From the NCBI GenBank assembly GCA_948474755.1, contig CAOLHI010001286.1, forward strand, positions 496,001 to 560,000: DNA of 64,000 nucleotides, given 5' to 3'. Below are positions 21,421 to 34,142 of this stretch, one piece after another; within the stretch, counting starts at the first letter, position 1; every line of letters starts with the position of its first letter. A model generated the notes under the pieces. The model saw only the letters and a list, made by a program, of their open reading frames with translations. It was not told where the DNA came from and made no database searches. A program made the position numbers and the translations under genes. The DNA comes from Ctenosaura bakeri. Taxonomy: Eukaryota; Chordata; Lepidosauria; Squamata; Iguanidae.

Positions 21421-22425
21421 AAGGTGCTACAAGGGTTGCACAAGCAACTCTAGCCACTAGGGGGCAATACAAGTAGAGATAGCTAGTGAGGGTTTACTGC
21501 TGTATTCTCTGTAAGGTGACCAGAGGTGCTATATTCACCTGGACATCCTTCTTCTCTAAGGCTGCTCTCTTACTGGTTGGGAGGATATATTGTCAAGGGA
21601 AGAAAAGGCTAAATGAAATACATGTGTGTGTGTGTTCATGTGTGTATGTGCACTGCTGTTTATGAAAGGTGTTTCTTCAGTTCTTCTCTCACCTTTCTCC
21701 ATTTCAGCCAGCTATCAGCATGCCTCCTCCTTCTTCCTCCTCCTCTCCGTGTGTGAAACAGGGAGGGTTCCCCCTCCAGCCTTCCATTCCTTCCAGTTCC
21801 TTCTGCTGTACTGGATCTGCATATATCCACAAAAGCTCGTGTGATAGTTAGTCTTAACAGTGCTGCCACATTTCTTTTTCTTTCCTCCCCCTTCTTTCTT
21901 CCTTTGTATGCTGCTGGAGACTAACACAGCTACTTCTTTTTTATATATATAAATAAAAATAAAATAAAATAGATAAGATACAAAAAATACATACTTGAAT
22001 AGGAAAGATCTCTAGAAATGAAGCCTAAGAATGATAAAATATAATCATAAGAGTATAATAATATTACATATTATATAGCTTAGTTTAACATATCTTAAGA
22101 CATACCTACACACCTTCATACTTCCTCATTTGGTTTCCCATCATTCCTCTTCCTCTCTGGCTTCCTGACTAGGTTGTCCTTATGATAATTGACTAAATAA
22201 ATGAGAATCTATTTCCTTCCTTTAAATACATCAGGTCTCTACTGATATTACCTCTTTTATAACATTAAGTCTTAACATTATTACTATATAGAGTTAGTTT
22301 TATATTACAGATAATTAGAATGAACTGAATAAAGTTCAGCCATTCTCTTTCTTCAATCAACAAAGCTTGCTATCATCAAGTCTCCCCATTTGCTTTTAAA
22401 AATTTGAATAATTGGATCCCATTTC

Positions 22426-23172
22426 TTAACAAACTTTCCAAGGGGGATCCCTCTTATTAATGTCGTCATCTTGTCCATAATCGCCATATCTAATAATTTT
22501 ATTTCCCAATCTTCTATATTTGGTACATCTGATTTTTTTCCAATTTTTAGCATAATTAATCCTTGCAGTGACTGTCATATAGAATAAGATTTCATCATGT
22601 TTCTTTTCCAATTCATCTTCTGGCATACCCAGTAAATACATTTGTGGTGACATGTGAAAATGTATACCCAAAATTTTTTCAATCTTCAAATGTATTTGTT
22701 TCCAATACTTCCTGGCTTTTAAACATGTCCACCACATATGGTAGAAAGTGCCCTTCTCACTTCCACACTTCCAACATTTATCACTACAATTATATATCTG
22801 TGCCAGTCTCTCAGGAGGGAGATACCACCATAGATGCATTTTATAAATATTTTCTTTTAAATTCTGATACACTGTGAATTTCAGTCTTTTCTTCCAAGTC
22901 TTCTCCCAGTTCGCTAAGTCAATTGAGTGGCCCAAATTTTGAGCCCAACGTATCATTGGCTCTTTAACAACTTCCTCTTCAGTATCCCATCTTAACAAAA
23001 TTTTATATATATCAGATATTATCTGAGATTCCTTCTCAAAAATTATCTCATCGAAGGTTGTCTTTTCTATTTGAAAACCATTTATTTTCAATTCCATTTT
23101 AAATTTCTCATTTAATTGTCTGTATAATAGCCAATGACAGTTGATACCCTCTTTTCTTAATTCTTCCTGCAA
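22426..23172 (-). pseudogene. L1 ORF2, C-terminal domain
   Basis: A 248-residue open piece with the L1-type motif CWKCGSEKGTFYHMWWTC (Cys-Cys-His-Cys pattern), preceded by MHLWWYLPPERLAQIYNCSD. The same region occurs in the other L1 pieces at 44.3 and 53.1 kb. It lies downstream of the RT domain. The frame is lost near 22.35 kb. Confidence 0.85.
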
Positions 23173-23775
23173 TTTTATTATAACAGAGTCACTGTGAGTT
23201 TTTATTAAATCCTTGTATGTTATCCATCTGTCTTCTAAAATATTTTCTCTTTTATAAAATGCTTCTTGTGGTGAAAGCCATAGAGGTGTTTTTGAATATA
23301 TCCTTAACCTATATTTTTTCCAAATTTTTAATATTGGTCATCATATAAAATGATTGCTGAAATCACTATGAATTATATCTTTATTGTATCCTATATAAGA
23401 ATGCTAGCCAAATGCTAAGTTGCTACCTTCTAAAGCCAGGAATCTACTATGTGATAACCTCGCCGATTCTCAAAACCATTCTAAACAGGATGTCTGAAAA
23501 TAAAGTCTAAATTGGGAAGTGCTAATCCACCTCACTCTTTGGCATCACATAATATTTTATGTTTAATTCTTGGTTTCCTCCCATTCCATATAAAGTGTGA
23601 GATATCTCTTTGCCATTTTTTAAAAACATACTCGTTACTGATTATAGGAATGGTTTGAAACAAAAATAACAACTTTGGCAACACTGTCATTTTAACTGAT
23701 GAAATACACCCAAGGAGAGATATTTTCAGTTTTTTTCCAATTCAGGAGGTTTTTATTGATTTCTTTCCAAACCCG

Positions 23776-24690
23776 CTAGTAATTGTTTTTAAACAAATTG
23801 GAGTTTTTCATTGTTAGATATATTCCCAAGTATCCTACTTGAGAGTTCATTGTGAAACCTGAATATGCACCCAAGCTTTTTTCTTTGCCTTTGCTTATAT
23901 TCTTAGTCAAAATATTAGATTTATCTTCATTTACTTTCAGCTCAGAGGCCTCCTCAAATTTCTCCAATGTTTTCTTTAAATTTTTAATTCCTCTCATTGG
24001 ATCTTCCATTCTAACCACTATATCATCTGCGAAGGTGCATATTTTAAATTCATGGCCTCTTACTTTAGCTCCTTGAATTGAATTATCCAATTTTATATAT
24101 TTAATCAAGATTTCAATAGTTAATATAAATAATAAAGGGAAGAGGGGACATCCTTGCCTTTCCCCTGTAAACATTTCTATTCCTTCAGTTTTCACTCTAT
24201 TCACAATTATTTGAGCGGTTTGATTTCTATAAATTGTTTTTGTACTGTTCAAAAGTTTATCTCCAACTTGAAATTTAGATATAACTTCAAACATAAAATC
24301 CCAACTTAAACTGTCAAAAGCTTCCTCAATATCCAGGAACAGAAGTGCTAATTTCCTTCCTGGTTGACTTTCAAAATATTCAATCACATCCAGGATACAT
24401 CTCATATTGTCTTTGAGATGTCTGTTAGGCAAGAACCTGGTCTGTTCTTCTTCTATTACATCTTTCAATGTGTTCTTTAATCTGTTCGCTAATATTGATG
24501 TGAATATTTTGTAATCTATGTTCATTAAGGATATTGGTCAATAATTCTTAGGTAAGAGGGGATCTCGATCTTCTTTTGGAATCAAAGTTATATAAGCTTC
24601 TCCCCAGGATTTGGGTATCTTCCCCTCAAACACTGCGTTCATAGTTGCTTGAAACGGCAAAATCAGCTCATCTTGAAGAACTTTATAATA
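23776..24690 (-). pseudogene. L1 ORF2, reverse transcriptase domain
   Basis: The open stretch has RT hallmarks: LLFLDIEEAFDSLSWDF (motif A region), GERQGCPLFPLLF (RQGCPLSP-like, Ser changed to Phe) and the catalytic FADD at 24033-24022. The frame continues poorly between 24526 and 24690, where the solo LTR interrupts it. The enzyme would copy L1 RNA at the nicked target. Confidence 0.88.
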
Positions 24691-24691
24691 T

Positions 24692-25556
24692 TGTTACCCT
24701 GATCTCTGAGGGTCCTGGGAGGGACACCTAAATAACCAAACAACAACAACAACAACACCTTGGGGAAAATTAGCTGGAGCACTCACTAAAGCTAGCAAGA
24801 CGCAGGGTAACTTAGCAGGATCTTGCAACCCAATGTCTACGGGGTCAGGTCAGTCAAGAAGTCAGATGGTTTAAAATAGCAAAAATGATGTTTTATTAAG
24901 TACAGACAAATATTAAAGACACCACAGTCACACGGCTAACTGGAGAATCGTAAATGGGGATTTTAGAGGGAAGTGGGTGATATGACACCTGTCTCGTAGT
25001 CCTGTAGTTTGAGAGTGATGTTGGGATGCAGAGAAGAAGCTCAGCACGGTTCGCTGAGGGGAGCTCACCGAACAAAGCGGCAGCAAGGCGGTCTGGAACT
25101 CGGGAGCGATCCGAGGAGGGTCTCGGAATCGGGGTTTTTATAGGGTGAATTGTGACTGCAGGCCATACCTTGCTTGGTGAGAACAATGCATTTTAGGAGC
25201 GGGACAAAGCCTTGGAAAGGTCAGAGTTTAGCATGATTGGCTTAGAGCCGAATTAACAACAGTGTAGCCAGTATGCAAATGCAGAGTGCTTTGTACAGTT
25301 TTGTGAGGCTGCCTTTGTTAGTATCGCGCATAAGCAAGGAGGTGTTTGCTGGAGAGGTCTCTGAAGCGACGAACCGGCTCTGTCTGGCCTGCCTGGGTGG
25401 AGAAAGGAATGTCCAGCAATTATCGGCCGTGCCTGTTTATGTGCTTGTCCGGAGGCGTCGCAAACACGTGGAGCGGGGTGGCAGAGGAAGGCCGAATGGT
25501 TTGATATCAAAACGATATCAATTGCTATCTCCGGGTAGGCCTGGACCGCAGTAACA
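24692..25556 (-). mobile_element. solo LTR, family 1, copy 2, inside L1 ORF2
   Basis: Bounded by TGTTACC at 24692 and GTAACA at 25551-25556, with ATAT on each side (24688-24691 and 25557-25560). Minus orientation: inverse poly(A) signal TTTATT near 24892 and inverse TATA box (TTTTTATAGGG) near 25134-25144. It lies between parts of the L1 RT domain, so it is younger than the L1. Confidence 0.9.
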
Positions 25557-26284
25557 ATATGTTGCTGAAAGATCATCTGGACCAGGAGTTTTATTCTTTT
25601 TAGTTAAACAAATTTCTTCAACAATTTCTGCCACTGTGATTGAAAGGTTGAGTTTCTCTCTCTGCCGTTCCAAGAGTTCCTCTATTTTTAGTTCAGATAA
25701 AATTTCAGAGATGGTTTCTCTTTTAACTTGTTTCTCTTTATATAGTTTTGAATAATATTTAACAATTTTTTTTTATTTTCCCAAATTCTGTATATGTCTT
25801 TTCACCATCTGTGATTTTGAGAATGGATGATTTTTGTTTCTTCTTTCTCAAATGGAATGCTGGCCACTTCCCTGGTTTGTTAGACCATTCAAAATGGTTC
25901 TGTTTCCACGACAACAGTTTTTTACTTATTTCCATTGTTAAGTTCTAATTGTTTTTGTAATGCAGTTATCTCTTTCAGGACAGCCTTATCTGAAGGTTTT
26001 TCTTTAAGTTCTTTCTCCTTTTCCTAACTAGATCATTACTTTTCTGAATTTTCTCATTCTTTCTTCTATTCAAAATAGCATTTTGTTGTATGAAGAACCC
26101 ACGCATTACTGCCTTTCCTGCATCCCAAGTGGTTTCAATGTTGGTTCCTCCTCGTTGTTTTTCTGCAAAGTATAAGCGTAGTGTCTCTTTAGCTTTGATG
26201 ACTATCTTTTCATCTTGGAGGAGCCTTTCATTCAAGCGCCAACTGAAATCTTGTTTAGGTTTCTTAAGAAATAACAAAATAGCA

Positions 26285-26994
26285 TTATGGTCTGACAGTT
26301 TTCAGAAGCACTTCCATTTTGGTGATCAGTTTACACAAAGATTTCGAAGCAAAAAACATGTCAAGTCTTGAAAATGAAGTATGTCTTTCTGAGAAAAACA
26401 TACATTCTTGAGATTTCCCATATAGATAGCACCAAATATCTATAGCCTGTATGGATTTCAACATTTCACTGAATGAACTTGGTAACTTGCCTTGATTTTT
26501 CTTAATTACCTTATCTGATTTCCTGTCTAGGAGTGGGTCCATCAGGCCATTCCAATCTTCCATAAGAATTATTTGATCACAGTCATGCTCTAATATTTGG
26601 GCTTCCAACTGCTTATAAAATTTATCTCTACCATTGTGTGGGCCGTAAACACCTACCAAAAGTACTTTTTGGTTCTGCCAGTCCATTTCCAATCCTATAT
26701 AGTGGCTGTCCTCATCATTACATATCTCTCACGCATTGATATGGTCATTGACATATATTACAACACCTTTCTTTTTTCCTCTGAAGCTGATACAAATTCT
26801 TTTCCAAATCTTTTATTCCAAATCAAATTCACTTTTCCTTTTTTAATTCTGAGTTCTTGCAAACATATTACATCATATTTATCTTTACCCAGATAATGAA
26901 ATATTTTCCTCCTCTTTTCCGGAGTGCTTATGCCCTTAATATTACAAGATAGGATTTTCAAATTTCTCATTTTCCTTTTATATTTGTTTGACAA
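26285..26994 (-). pseudogene. L1 ORF2, APE-type endonuclease domain
   Basis: Two pieces in different frames. The first, from 26994, starts ORF2 with KILSCNIKGI and DVICLQEL (a metal-binding Glu region). The second, 26692-26285, has VGVYGPHN and ILMEDWNG, where Gly is usual before DWN, and RLDMFFAS. This domain nicks target DNA at TTTT/A. Confidence 0.85.
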
Positions 26995-27338
26995 TAATAG
27001 TATTACTTCTCTTCTCGTACTTTGGGTTCACTCTCCACACTTTCTTGTTGTCTACCCCCTTTCTGCTTCTCTTCTCCCTGTAATTTAACTTCCTCCTTTA
27101 TATTATGATCTTCTTCTGCGTCTGTTTCTTTTCCATCTTCTTCTGAGGGAGGCAACAAACTCTCTCCTTCTTCTTCTGGTTCTCCTTCTTGATTTTTTTT
27201 TCTGTTCTTTTTGCAGAGCTTTTAGAACTTCTATACTCTTGAAAGCTTTTGTCCAATTTTTTCAAAAATTCTTTTGCTTCTTGAACCGAATTGATATTGT
27301 AAGTTTTGTTTCTGAAACGAAAATATAATCCTTCCAGT

Positions 27339-28101
27339 CTAGCCCGCCTGTAGGGAATTCCTCTTCTTCTCAGAAAATTGTAGTCCCCCCCCTTTTTTTT
27401 TTTTTTTGAGGATCCTCACTGGATCATCCTTATAAAGTAAAAGTTTATTATCTTCTATTTTAAAAGACTTCCTCATGCTCTGTTGAATTATGTTATCTCT
27501 AGTAGATTTATTCACAAAGGCGATCACTGTCTCTAGGGAAGTCCCTTCCTTGTATTGTGAAGGATCCAACTCTAAAAATTTTGTCAATTTCCAATTCCAT
27601 TTGTTGTTTTGACATTTCCATGAAGTTTGCTAAGGTGAGTATTAAAATTTCATGTAAATTTTCATTTTTCTGTTCTTTGAGCCCTCTTATTTTCAAACAA
27701 TTTTCTTGAATTTTAAGTTCTAAAAGGGCTCTTTCATCTAAATCCCTTTCATGTTCCATTGAGAGAGTTTCACACCTTTCTTCCAACTTTTTAACTCCTT
27801 CTTCCAAATTATTCACCTTTGGTGCTGTTCCTTTTAATTCTTCTGTTAATGTTTCCATGGATCTCTTTATATCTTTAAACTCATTTTTAAAGTCCTGCTT
27901 CAATTCAGTTCTTAAGTCTTTCACATCCTGCTTCATCTCCATTCTCATCCTTCGAATTTCTTCCAACACCATGTTTTGTTCTGATTGCTTTGGAGTAGTG
28001 GTTTGAGATGTCATTTTACTCTGCTCAAAATGTTTTAGTCCAAGCTCTATTGAAAAGCTTCTCTGTTGCTTAGTCATTTTTGCTCTTTTCCTTGTTTCCA
28101 T
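27339..28101 (-). pseudogene. L1 ORF1 (coiled-coil RNA-binding protein), frameshifted
   Basis: ATG is at 28101. The first piece has a long Glu/Lys-rich coiled coil with LRTELKQDFKNEFKDIKRS and heptads up to ERCETLSMEHERD, then CLKIRGLKE of the RRM-like part. After a frame change near 27.58 kb the C-terminal part FVNKSTRDNIIQQSMRKSF and LLLYKDDP continues to about 27.4 kb. ORF1 protein trimers package L1 RNA. Confidence 0.83.
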
Positions 28102-28904
28102 TAATTCATTACCTCAGTCAATATTATCTAAGCTATCTCTTCAATTTGTTATTGCTTCAACACATCAAATTCAAATATAAATATATTATACACAATATAC
28201 AAGGTCTAAGTATCTATACAATATCTAAATTATTACCAGTATAATATATAAATATATGTAAGTATAAGTCAATTGTCTAAATCAGTATATAAAATTAATT
28301 TCTTGTAATTCTATAATTCTTAAATATTCTTAAATATTCTTAAATATAAATTTCTATTACATATATTTAAATAGTAAAAGTCTTAGTACTTATCAATTAA
28401 TAATCACTTCAGGTAGTTATATCAATTAATTAAGGAAGAGTTAGAGGAAAAGAGAAAATATATATGTATATAAATCAATCTATATATGTCAGGCTTAACT
28501 TACAGTAAGAGGTAATTTACAGGTAGCTATTTCCAGATCAATAATGTCCCCCAATTCAGTACTTAAACAAAATATATAATTTGCAGTTCGCCTGATGAAT
28601 AAATAAATAATATATATAACGTATTATGTCCTTAACAAAAAGATCTGTGTCCTAAATGCAAATATATAATTTAAGAAAAATCTACAGATCCCTCCTCGTT
28701 CTTCTCCTTCTTTGCAGTCGCTATCTCCAGCTTAGATTACTGTCTTTTAAATAGTCATATAATCTTCTTTTTTTTTTTAACAAATATTCAGGACTCTTAC
28801 TTCTTCTATCCTATTCTTCTACTTCTTCTTCTATTTCCTTTCCTCCACCACATAAACTTCATGATTTCCAGGATGGACAATTCACAGTACTCCAATGTAG
28901 TGAG

Positions 28905-29781
28905 TGTTACTACGGTTATGATATGTCTGGTGAGAGCAATAGATATCCTTTTGATATCAAATAATTCGGCCTTTGCTTGACCTTTCTCTGCCACCCTGCT
29001 CCACGTGTTTGCAGAGGTCCACCGGACAAGCACGTATTGGGTACAGCCATTAATGGTTGTACATTCCAAACCCCATTCAGGCAGGCAACTTAAACCTCTC
29101 TGATGCTTCAGGGAAAAACCTTCTTGCAAACTGGTCTTGCTCAGCGCGAATTTACACAAAGACGCACGGCCAAGTGCCGAGCCATACCTTTATGTTGGGC
29201 CATTTGCATACTGGCCATACTATTGTCATCAAGCACTAAGCCCATCATGTAAAACCTGACCTTTTCCAACTCCTTTGTCCAGCTCCAAATTTCCTTTGTT
29301 CTCACTGAGCATGGCATAGCCTGTAGGTAAAATCCACCCTATAAAAAGTCCCAATTTTTAGGACTACCTCAGACTACTTTGGACTTCCATCCTGCCTTGC
29401 TGTCGGTTTGTCCAGTGAGTTCCCCTCAGCGAACCGCGCTGAGCTTTCTTCCCTGCAACCTCCTCTCCTCTTCTCTCCAGGGCTACGAGACCAGGTGTCG
29501 TATTACCCATTCCCCAAAGCTCTCCATTTCTATTTCTCAGTTAGTTAGTGTATGTCATGTCTTTTGTGTTGTTTGTCCTCAATAAAATATTATTTGTTAT
29601 TTTAAGAACTTGTCTAGCCGCTCTCTGACCTGACGCTGTATACATAGGATAAAAGATCCTAGCTAAACGTTACCCTGCCTTTCGTCAGCTTAAGAGAGTA
29701 CTCGAGCTTAATTTCCCCATCTTGTGTTTTTATTTGGTTATTTGGGCGCCCCTCCCGGGACCTCCAACATACAGGGTAACA
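28905..29781 (+). mobile_element. solo LTR, family 1, copy 3, inside L1 5' UTR
   Basis: 877 bp with ends TGTTAC and GTAACA and a perfect 5-bp duplication GTGAG (28900-28904 and 29782-29786). It has a TATA-like CTATAAAAAG at 29339 and AATAAAAT at 29580, in LTR order U3-R-U5. The block CTCAGCGAACCGCGCTGAG is present. There is no coding region. Confidence 0.92.
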
Positions 29782-30361
29782 GTGAGCAATCCATAACAAT
29801 CTTCTTCAGTCTCAGCAAAATGCTCGAGAATGTCTTTGGTCTCACCTCTTTCTTAGCACTGAAAAAAAAAAAAGAAAAACGAAAACAGCTTCCATGAAAG
29901 AATCAATCACTTTCCAAAACTCCAAACTCAAAGAAAGAAGTCCAAACAAAAGTAGAAGCCTCTCCTTCCAAGTTTCTGGCAAACCAGATCAGTTCAAGTG
30001 CCCTTTGTCCAAACAAACAAACAAAAAAAAAGTGGGTCTGCTGCAATTCCGTCCGCTGTTTTACTCATGTCGCTCCATAAAAGTCCCGCTGCCAGTTACA
30101 TTTCTCCACGCAGCTTTCTTTCTTTTCATTAACTGTAAGTAAATTATTCTCTCTCTCTAGTAGATTTCAAGTTATTTTATTTCATTTTATTCTGTTTTTT
30201 TTTTTTTTGCTTTTGTTTTTTTTCCTGTTAGCTGAAGCTTATTCATCCCCTTGGCTCAAAGTAAAGTCAATTTACAAGTCCAGTTCCTTCAAATGGTTCC
30301 AATTGATTTTATATTTTTGCAAATGTGCCACTTACCAGGATATTACCTTGATAGCTGATAA

Positions 30362-30395
30362 ATCTTAACAGATCTTAACAGATCTTAACAGATCT
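30362..30395. repeat. tandem repeat, 10-bp unit
   Basis: The unit ATCTTAACAG is repeated about 3.4 times in the L1 5' UTR. Confidence 0.9.
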
Positions 30396-31329
30396 CCTAA
30401 ATCAAAGGTTTCAATCTAGTCCATTAAAAATTCTGCAGCGGGGCTTGTGCTGGAATAAACCAGTTGTATTCATGTGACAATGGCTGCCACGATCCCCTCT
30501 TCCTCTCCGCTCTGGAGCAGACACCAACAGATGTATTTCCAAAGCCCAAAGAAGGCAATGAATCTCCATAGCTTAAAATTCGATCTCACTATAGCAAGTG
30601 AGATTTTTGTGATCCACAAAGTTATGGATCGACTCCTGTCACACGGTGTGAGAAAATCTCAGACACCACTGTCAAGAAGTTTCACCTTACCCTGCCATAT
30701 GCAGGACTGGAAGTCCCCTAACACAGCTACTTCTTTAAAACACGTAAGTTCCTTTGTTTCGCATCTCACAAGATACACCCCGGTTCCTGGCCCTTCATTT
30801 CCTTTGTCCACCCCTCCAAGGAAAGCCCAAAGGAAATGAAAAAAGGTAGCGTGTGAATGGAAGAGAAGACATTTTTAGGAGTGAAAGGAAAGAAAAGGAC
30901 AATTAACATTAGTGAAATAGAGTTGTTTCATTTTACATTTGTTTCTTTAAAAGTATTGAACCCCCACATGTTAATATGTTTTTAAAATTTCAGATGTAGA
31001 AAGGATTTTATAATGTTTCAGAGTTCCAAAAATGGAACATGCAGACTTAGTGCAGTGTATGTCTTGCAAATTCTTCGTTACACATAGGTATTCACTCCTT
31101 GATATTGTGGACATGCAAGCTATGAAGAATCCCAGGGTATCCAGAACTACTTGCAGTTGGAAGAAAGGATGGTGATCTATCCAAGAAGAAGGAAATACAA
31201 GTGAAATGTTTGCTATGGAAGAACCAGTGCAAGGGAGATGGAGAGGTGTGGGTGGGGGAAATGTGGGCTTGAGATTATCCTTATCAATGTAACTGTCTAG
31301 AAAACAGACAGAGCAGGAACACTTGACAT

Positions 31330-31556
31330 CTGAGACCCTATCACACTATACAGTTATAGTGCTGTGATTCCACTTCAACTAACATGGTAAGATCCTGTGG
31401 GATTCTGAGATTTCTCGTTTAGGGATGGGTATATAGACATCTCAGCCAGAAAGATCTAGTGCATTGCCAAACTGCAAACCATAGACTTCCACAGAATGCA
31501 GCCATGGCAGTTACAGTGGGCTCACAGGGCTATAATTGTATAGCACGAAAGCACCC
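31330..31556. mobile_element. decayed palindromic hAT-type MITE
   Basis: Left CACACTATACAGTTATAGTGC, right GGGCTATAATTGTATAGCACG, with AAACTGCAAACCATAGACTT inside. Same family as 8.6 and 17.4 kb. Confidence 0.68.
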
Positions 31557-31764
31557 TGGTTTGGTCTTCCCCACTGCGATAAGTTGTATTGCATTTCTAC
31601 ATAAATTACATATAGCTGTGTTAGTGTGTTTTAGCATAAAAAGGAGGTAGGGGAAAGAATCCAACAGCACTTTAAGTAAATGGTATTGAATTGTGCCTCT
31701 ATTTGCTTATATTAATTTAAATTAGCAAATGCAAATATTGTCCTCTTTGTGATGCCACTCCTCC

Positions 31765-32045
31765 TTTTTGTCAGGGCATCATGGCCAGCTTAATTCCTTC
31801 TCTGTATGTTCCAACTGTCCTGCTTTTTCAGGGACAGTTCTGGTTAATCCTCTGCCATCCCACTTTCTCAGCTACTTTCAAAATATCCTGTTGTTTCTCT
31901 CCTCTTACTCCCTCCCTTCATCTGCAGCTTACTTCTGTTGCTGCAAACTTGAGTTCAGTGTCAAAAAGTATTTTGCACTCAGTTAACTCAGCAGAAGCAA
32001 GGACAGAACCTTGCCCTTCCCAGTAGAGTCAGGCAAAAGCAAACC
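31765..32045 (+). repeat. unclassified repeat, copy of the 13.1 kb family
   Basis: Contains GTTAATCCTCTGCCATCCC, CTTGAGTTCAGTGTC, TTTTGCACTCAGTTAACTC and AGAGTCAGGCAAAAGCA. These blocks have the same order and orientation as the minus strand at 13.1-13.9 kb and the plus strand at 42.7 kb. Confidence 0.6.
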
Positions 32046-32426
32046 CCTACATCCTTTCTCACTTTGGAACAGAACATCCTGAGCTGTATGACTCTAAATT
32101 GCTTCTTGTGATAAGCAAAAAGAATAAATCACCTTCTAAAAAGAAAGAGGAGAGTGCTACCAGTTATGGAAGGTTTTCCTTGAGGAGATCACTTTCAAAT
32201 TACAGCACCCTCAGGACTGTTGTTAGGCTTGAAATTTGGTTTTTGTAACTTGCTATAGAATTAATACTTGATAATCATTAACTGTGATATTAATTGGCAT
32301 TTTAGACACTCAGGGCTCATCAAGCAACCTTGCTTTAGAATTGTTTATTCTATTCTGCTCCTGTTTATAATCAGTATGTACAAGTGAAGGACACTGCTAT
32401 TATGAAAGATGTCTTTGGGAATGATG

Positions 32427-32469
32427 CAGGATTGCCTGGAATAACACCCAGGATTGCCTGGAATAACAC
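32427..32469. repeat. tandem duplication, 21-22 bp unit
   Basis: AGGATTGCCTGGAATAACAC occurs twice in a row. Confidence 0.92.
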
Positions 32470-33604
32470 AGACTTAAGAATGTTAAAGGTCACATAGAAT
32501 GTAACACATGTACAAGCTGTGATTCTGCTAATGCTGATGCAAGGATCTTTAGTTTCTGTAAGCATTCTTTAATATAAACATAAAAATAGTATAAGAAGGG
32601 GAGCCTGAAAGAATAAAGCATCCTTCCTGGGATCCTTTGGCCAAAGTTATATGTGTGTGTGTGTCTGTCTTTATTTCCTTCTCTTTTCTACCTTCCTACT
32701 TTGTGTTTGGGGGTTCAAATCAGCTCCATGTTTTACCTGGGGATATGGTGGGGGTGTGATTAATTTATCCACCCTAACACTGTATACCAGTTTTTCACAC
32801 ACAAAGAGATTCCCCTTGCAACCCTTGCATATCCTAATAAGATCCACATTGCAGAGTAACATTCCTGCTTTGATTTTTCCCTCTTCCTTTTGTTTTTGTG
32901 ATTTACGTACACTTTATATTTTGAATTTTACTTTTACTGGTATTTTTCTTGCCATCACCCCATTTCCTTTCAATGTACTAATCCTCCATGTGTACCAAGG
33001 CTTCACAATCTCACAGGAAAGAAACATTAACTTCTACCAGTCAAATATTGCGACAGATGTTACTGTCTGGTTACATTGAGAGAGAAGTTATTCTTCTGCA
33101 GAGCAATGTTCCATTTACGTTATCAGTGCAATCATACACATATCTTCTCAGAACTAAATCCCAATGAGTTCAGTAGGACTCCTAGGTGAATGTGTCCAGG
33201 ATTGAAGCCTGAGACATTCTAGAAGTCTATCGGAATGCATGTATGTCTTTATGACAATTTCCCCCCAAAAACTATACCTATGTTAACTAATTATATTCTA
33301 TTTATCTCCAGAACAAAATATTGCACATTATTTTTCTACCACATGGGTGTTATGTTATGGGCAAGTTGGATTTTTGACCTGATCCAGAATGTGCATTGGG
33401 CAGAGAGAGTGACTAGGAAATCCAAGTTCATACAGTGGTACAGAGAGAAAGCTATAATTTTGGGCAGGTCTGATAAAGGCATTTTGATTTTAGAATAATG
33501 TATGTTATTATATTTATTGTTAATCGTGCTGTATACTGGATGTATACATACTGCACCTAGAGTATCGTATGTATTATTTTTTTGCAGACTTTCCAGAGAA
33601 TTAC
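32470..33604. other. intergenic, no gene recognised
   Basis: Contains a short (TG)n near 32651-32664. Near 33150-33215 it holds a degenerate copy of a common motif (AATCCCAATGAGTTCAGTAG). No coding exon is supported. Confidence 0.4.
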
Positions 33605-33850
33605 AGGTTTCTCTGCTTAACATTTGTTTTGTGAGTTCTCCCTAATAACTTTTGCATTCTTGTTGCTTGGCCAAAGCCTTTTGACCGCTCTCTGATGTTA
33701 CTGGACCACCTCAGTTTTCTTCTCTGAAATGCCGGAGGATATGTTTGCTTGTTTCCTCAACTGATGTTCAGCCTTGTCTTTTACTTCCCACCCTCTTACC
33801 TTTGGCCATATAGCCAGAAGTAGCCTATTTCATTTCTTGGTCTTTCCTGC
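33605..33850 (+). repeat. unclassified repeat, adjoining block
   Basis: Words such as CTTTTGCATTCTTGTTGCTTG and TTTGACCGCTCTCTGATGTT match the downstream part of the copy at 42.95-43.1 kb, so this is a separate fragment of the same family. Confidence 0.5.
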
Positions 33851-33996
33851 ACATTTTTCTCTCACATTTGTGCTTTAGTTTGAGTCAAGCTTTCTCTTCA
33901 TTGAAGGCAAATTGATTGTGACTGTTCCAGACTCAAGCTTCCATCTTTGCTAACAAGGGTATGGTAGAGTTTGGCTTATCTCAAATGAGTCTAGAA

Positions 33997-34134
33997 CAGT
34001 GGTTCTCAACCTGTGGGTCCCCAGATGTGTTTGGACTTCAGCTCCCAGAAGCCCCAGCCACTATGGTCAATGCTCAGGGCTTCTGGGAACTGAAGTTTTT
34101 GAACATCTGGGGACCCACAGGTTGAGAACCACTG
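33997..34134. mobile_element. hAT MITE with intact 8-bp duplication
   Basis: The 138-bp element has perfect terminal inverted repeats starting CAGTGGTTCTCAACCTGTGG. It is flanked by the perfect 8-bp duplication GTCTAGAA (33989-33996 and 34135-34142), the hAT hallmark. The termini are Charlie/MER5-like. There is no transposase. Confidence 0.95.
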
Positions 34135-34142
34135 GTCTAGAA

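Larger units (their letters stand above)
21940..30717 (-). mobile_element. near full-length L1 LINE with two nested solo LTRs
   Basis: The minus-strand L1 has its 5' end at 30717 and an A/T-rich 3' end at 21940. It is bounded by a perfect 19-bp duplication CTAACACAGCTACTTCTTT (21921-21939 and 30718-30736). The target on the L1 strand reads TTTT|AAAG, the classic L1 endonuclease site. Without the two LTRs it is about 7.0 kb. In order it holds a 5' UTR (30717-28102), ORF1, then ORF2 with APE endonuclease, reverse transcriptase and C-terminal Cys domain. Several frameshifts and stops show that it is dead. Confidence 0.9.
28102..30717 (-). promoter_or_regulatory. L1 5' UTR / internal promoter region (split by an LTR)
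   Basis: Between ORF1 and the 5' duplication, with an LTR removed (28905-29781). The L1 strand starts GGGGACTTCCAG. ATATGGCAGG close to the start resembles a YY1-type site, as in mammalian L1, but that is inference. It includes short tandem runs at 28311-28345 and 30362-30395. Confidence 0.55.
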
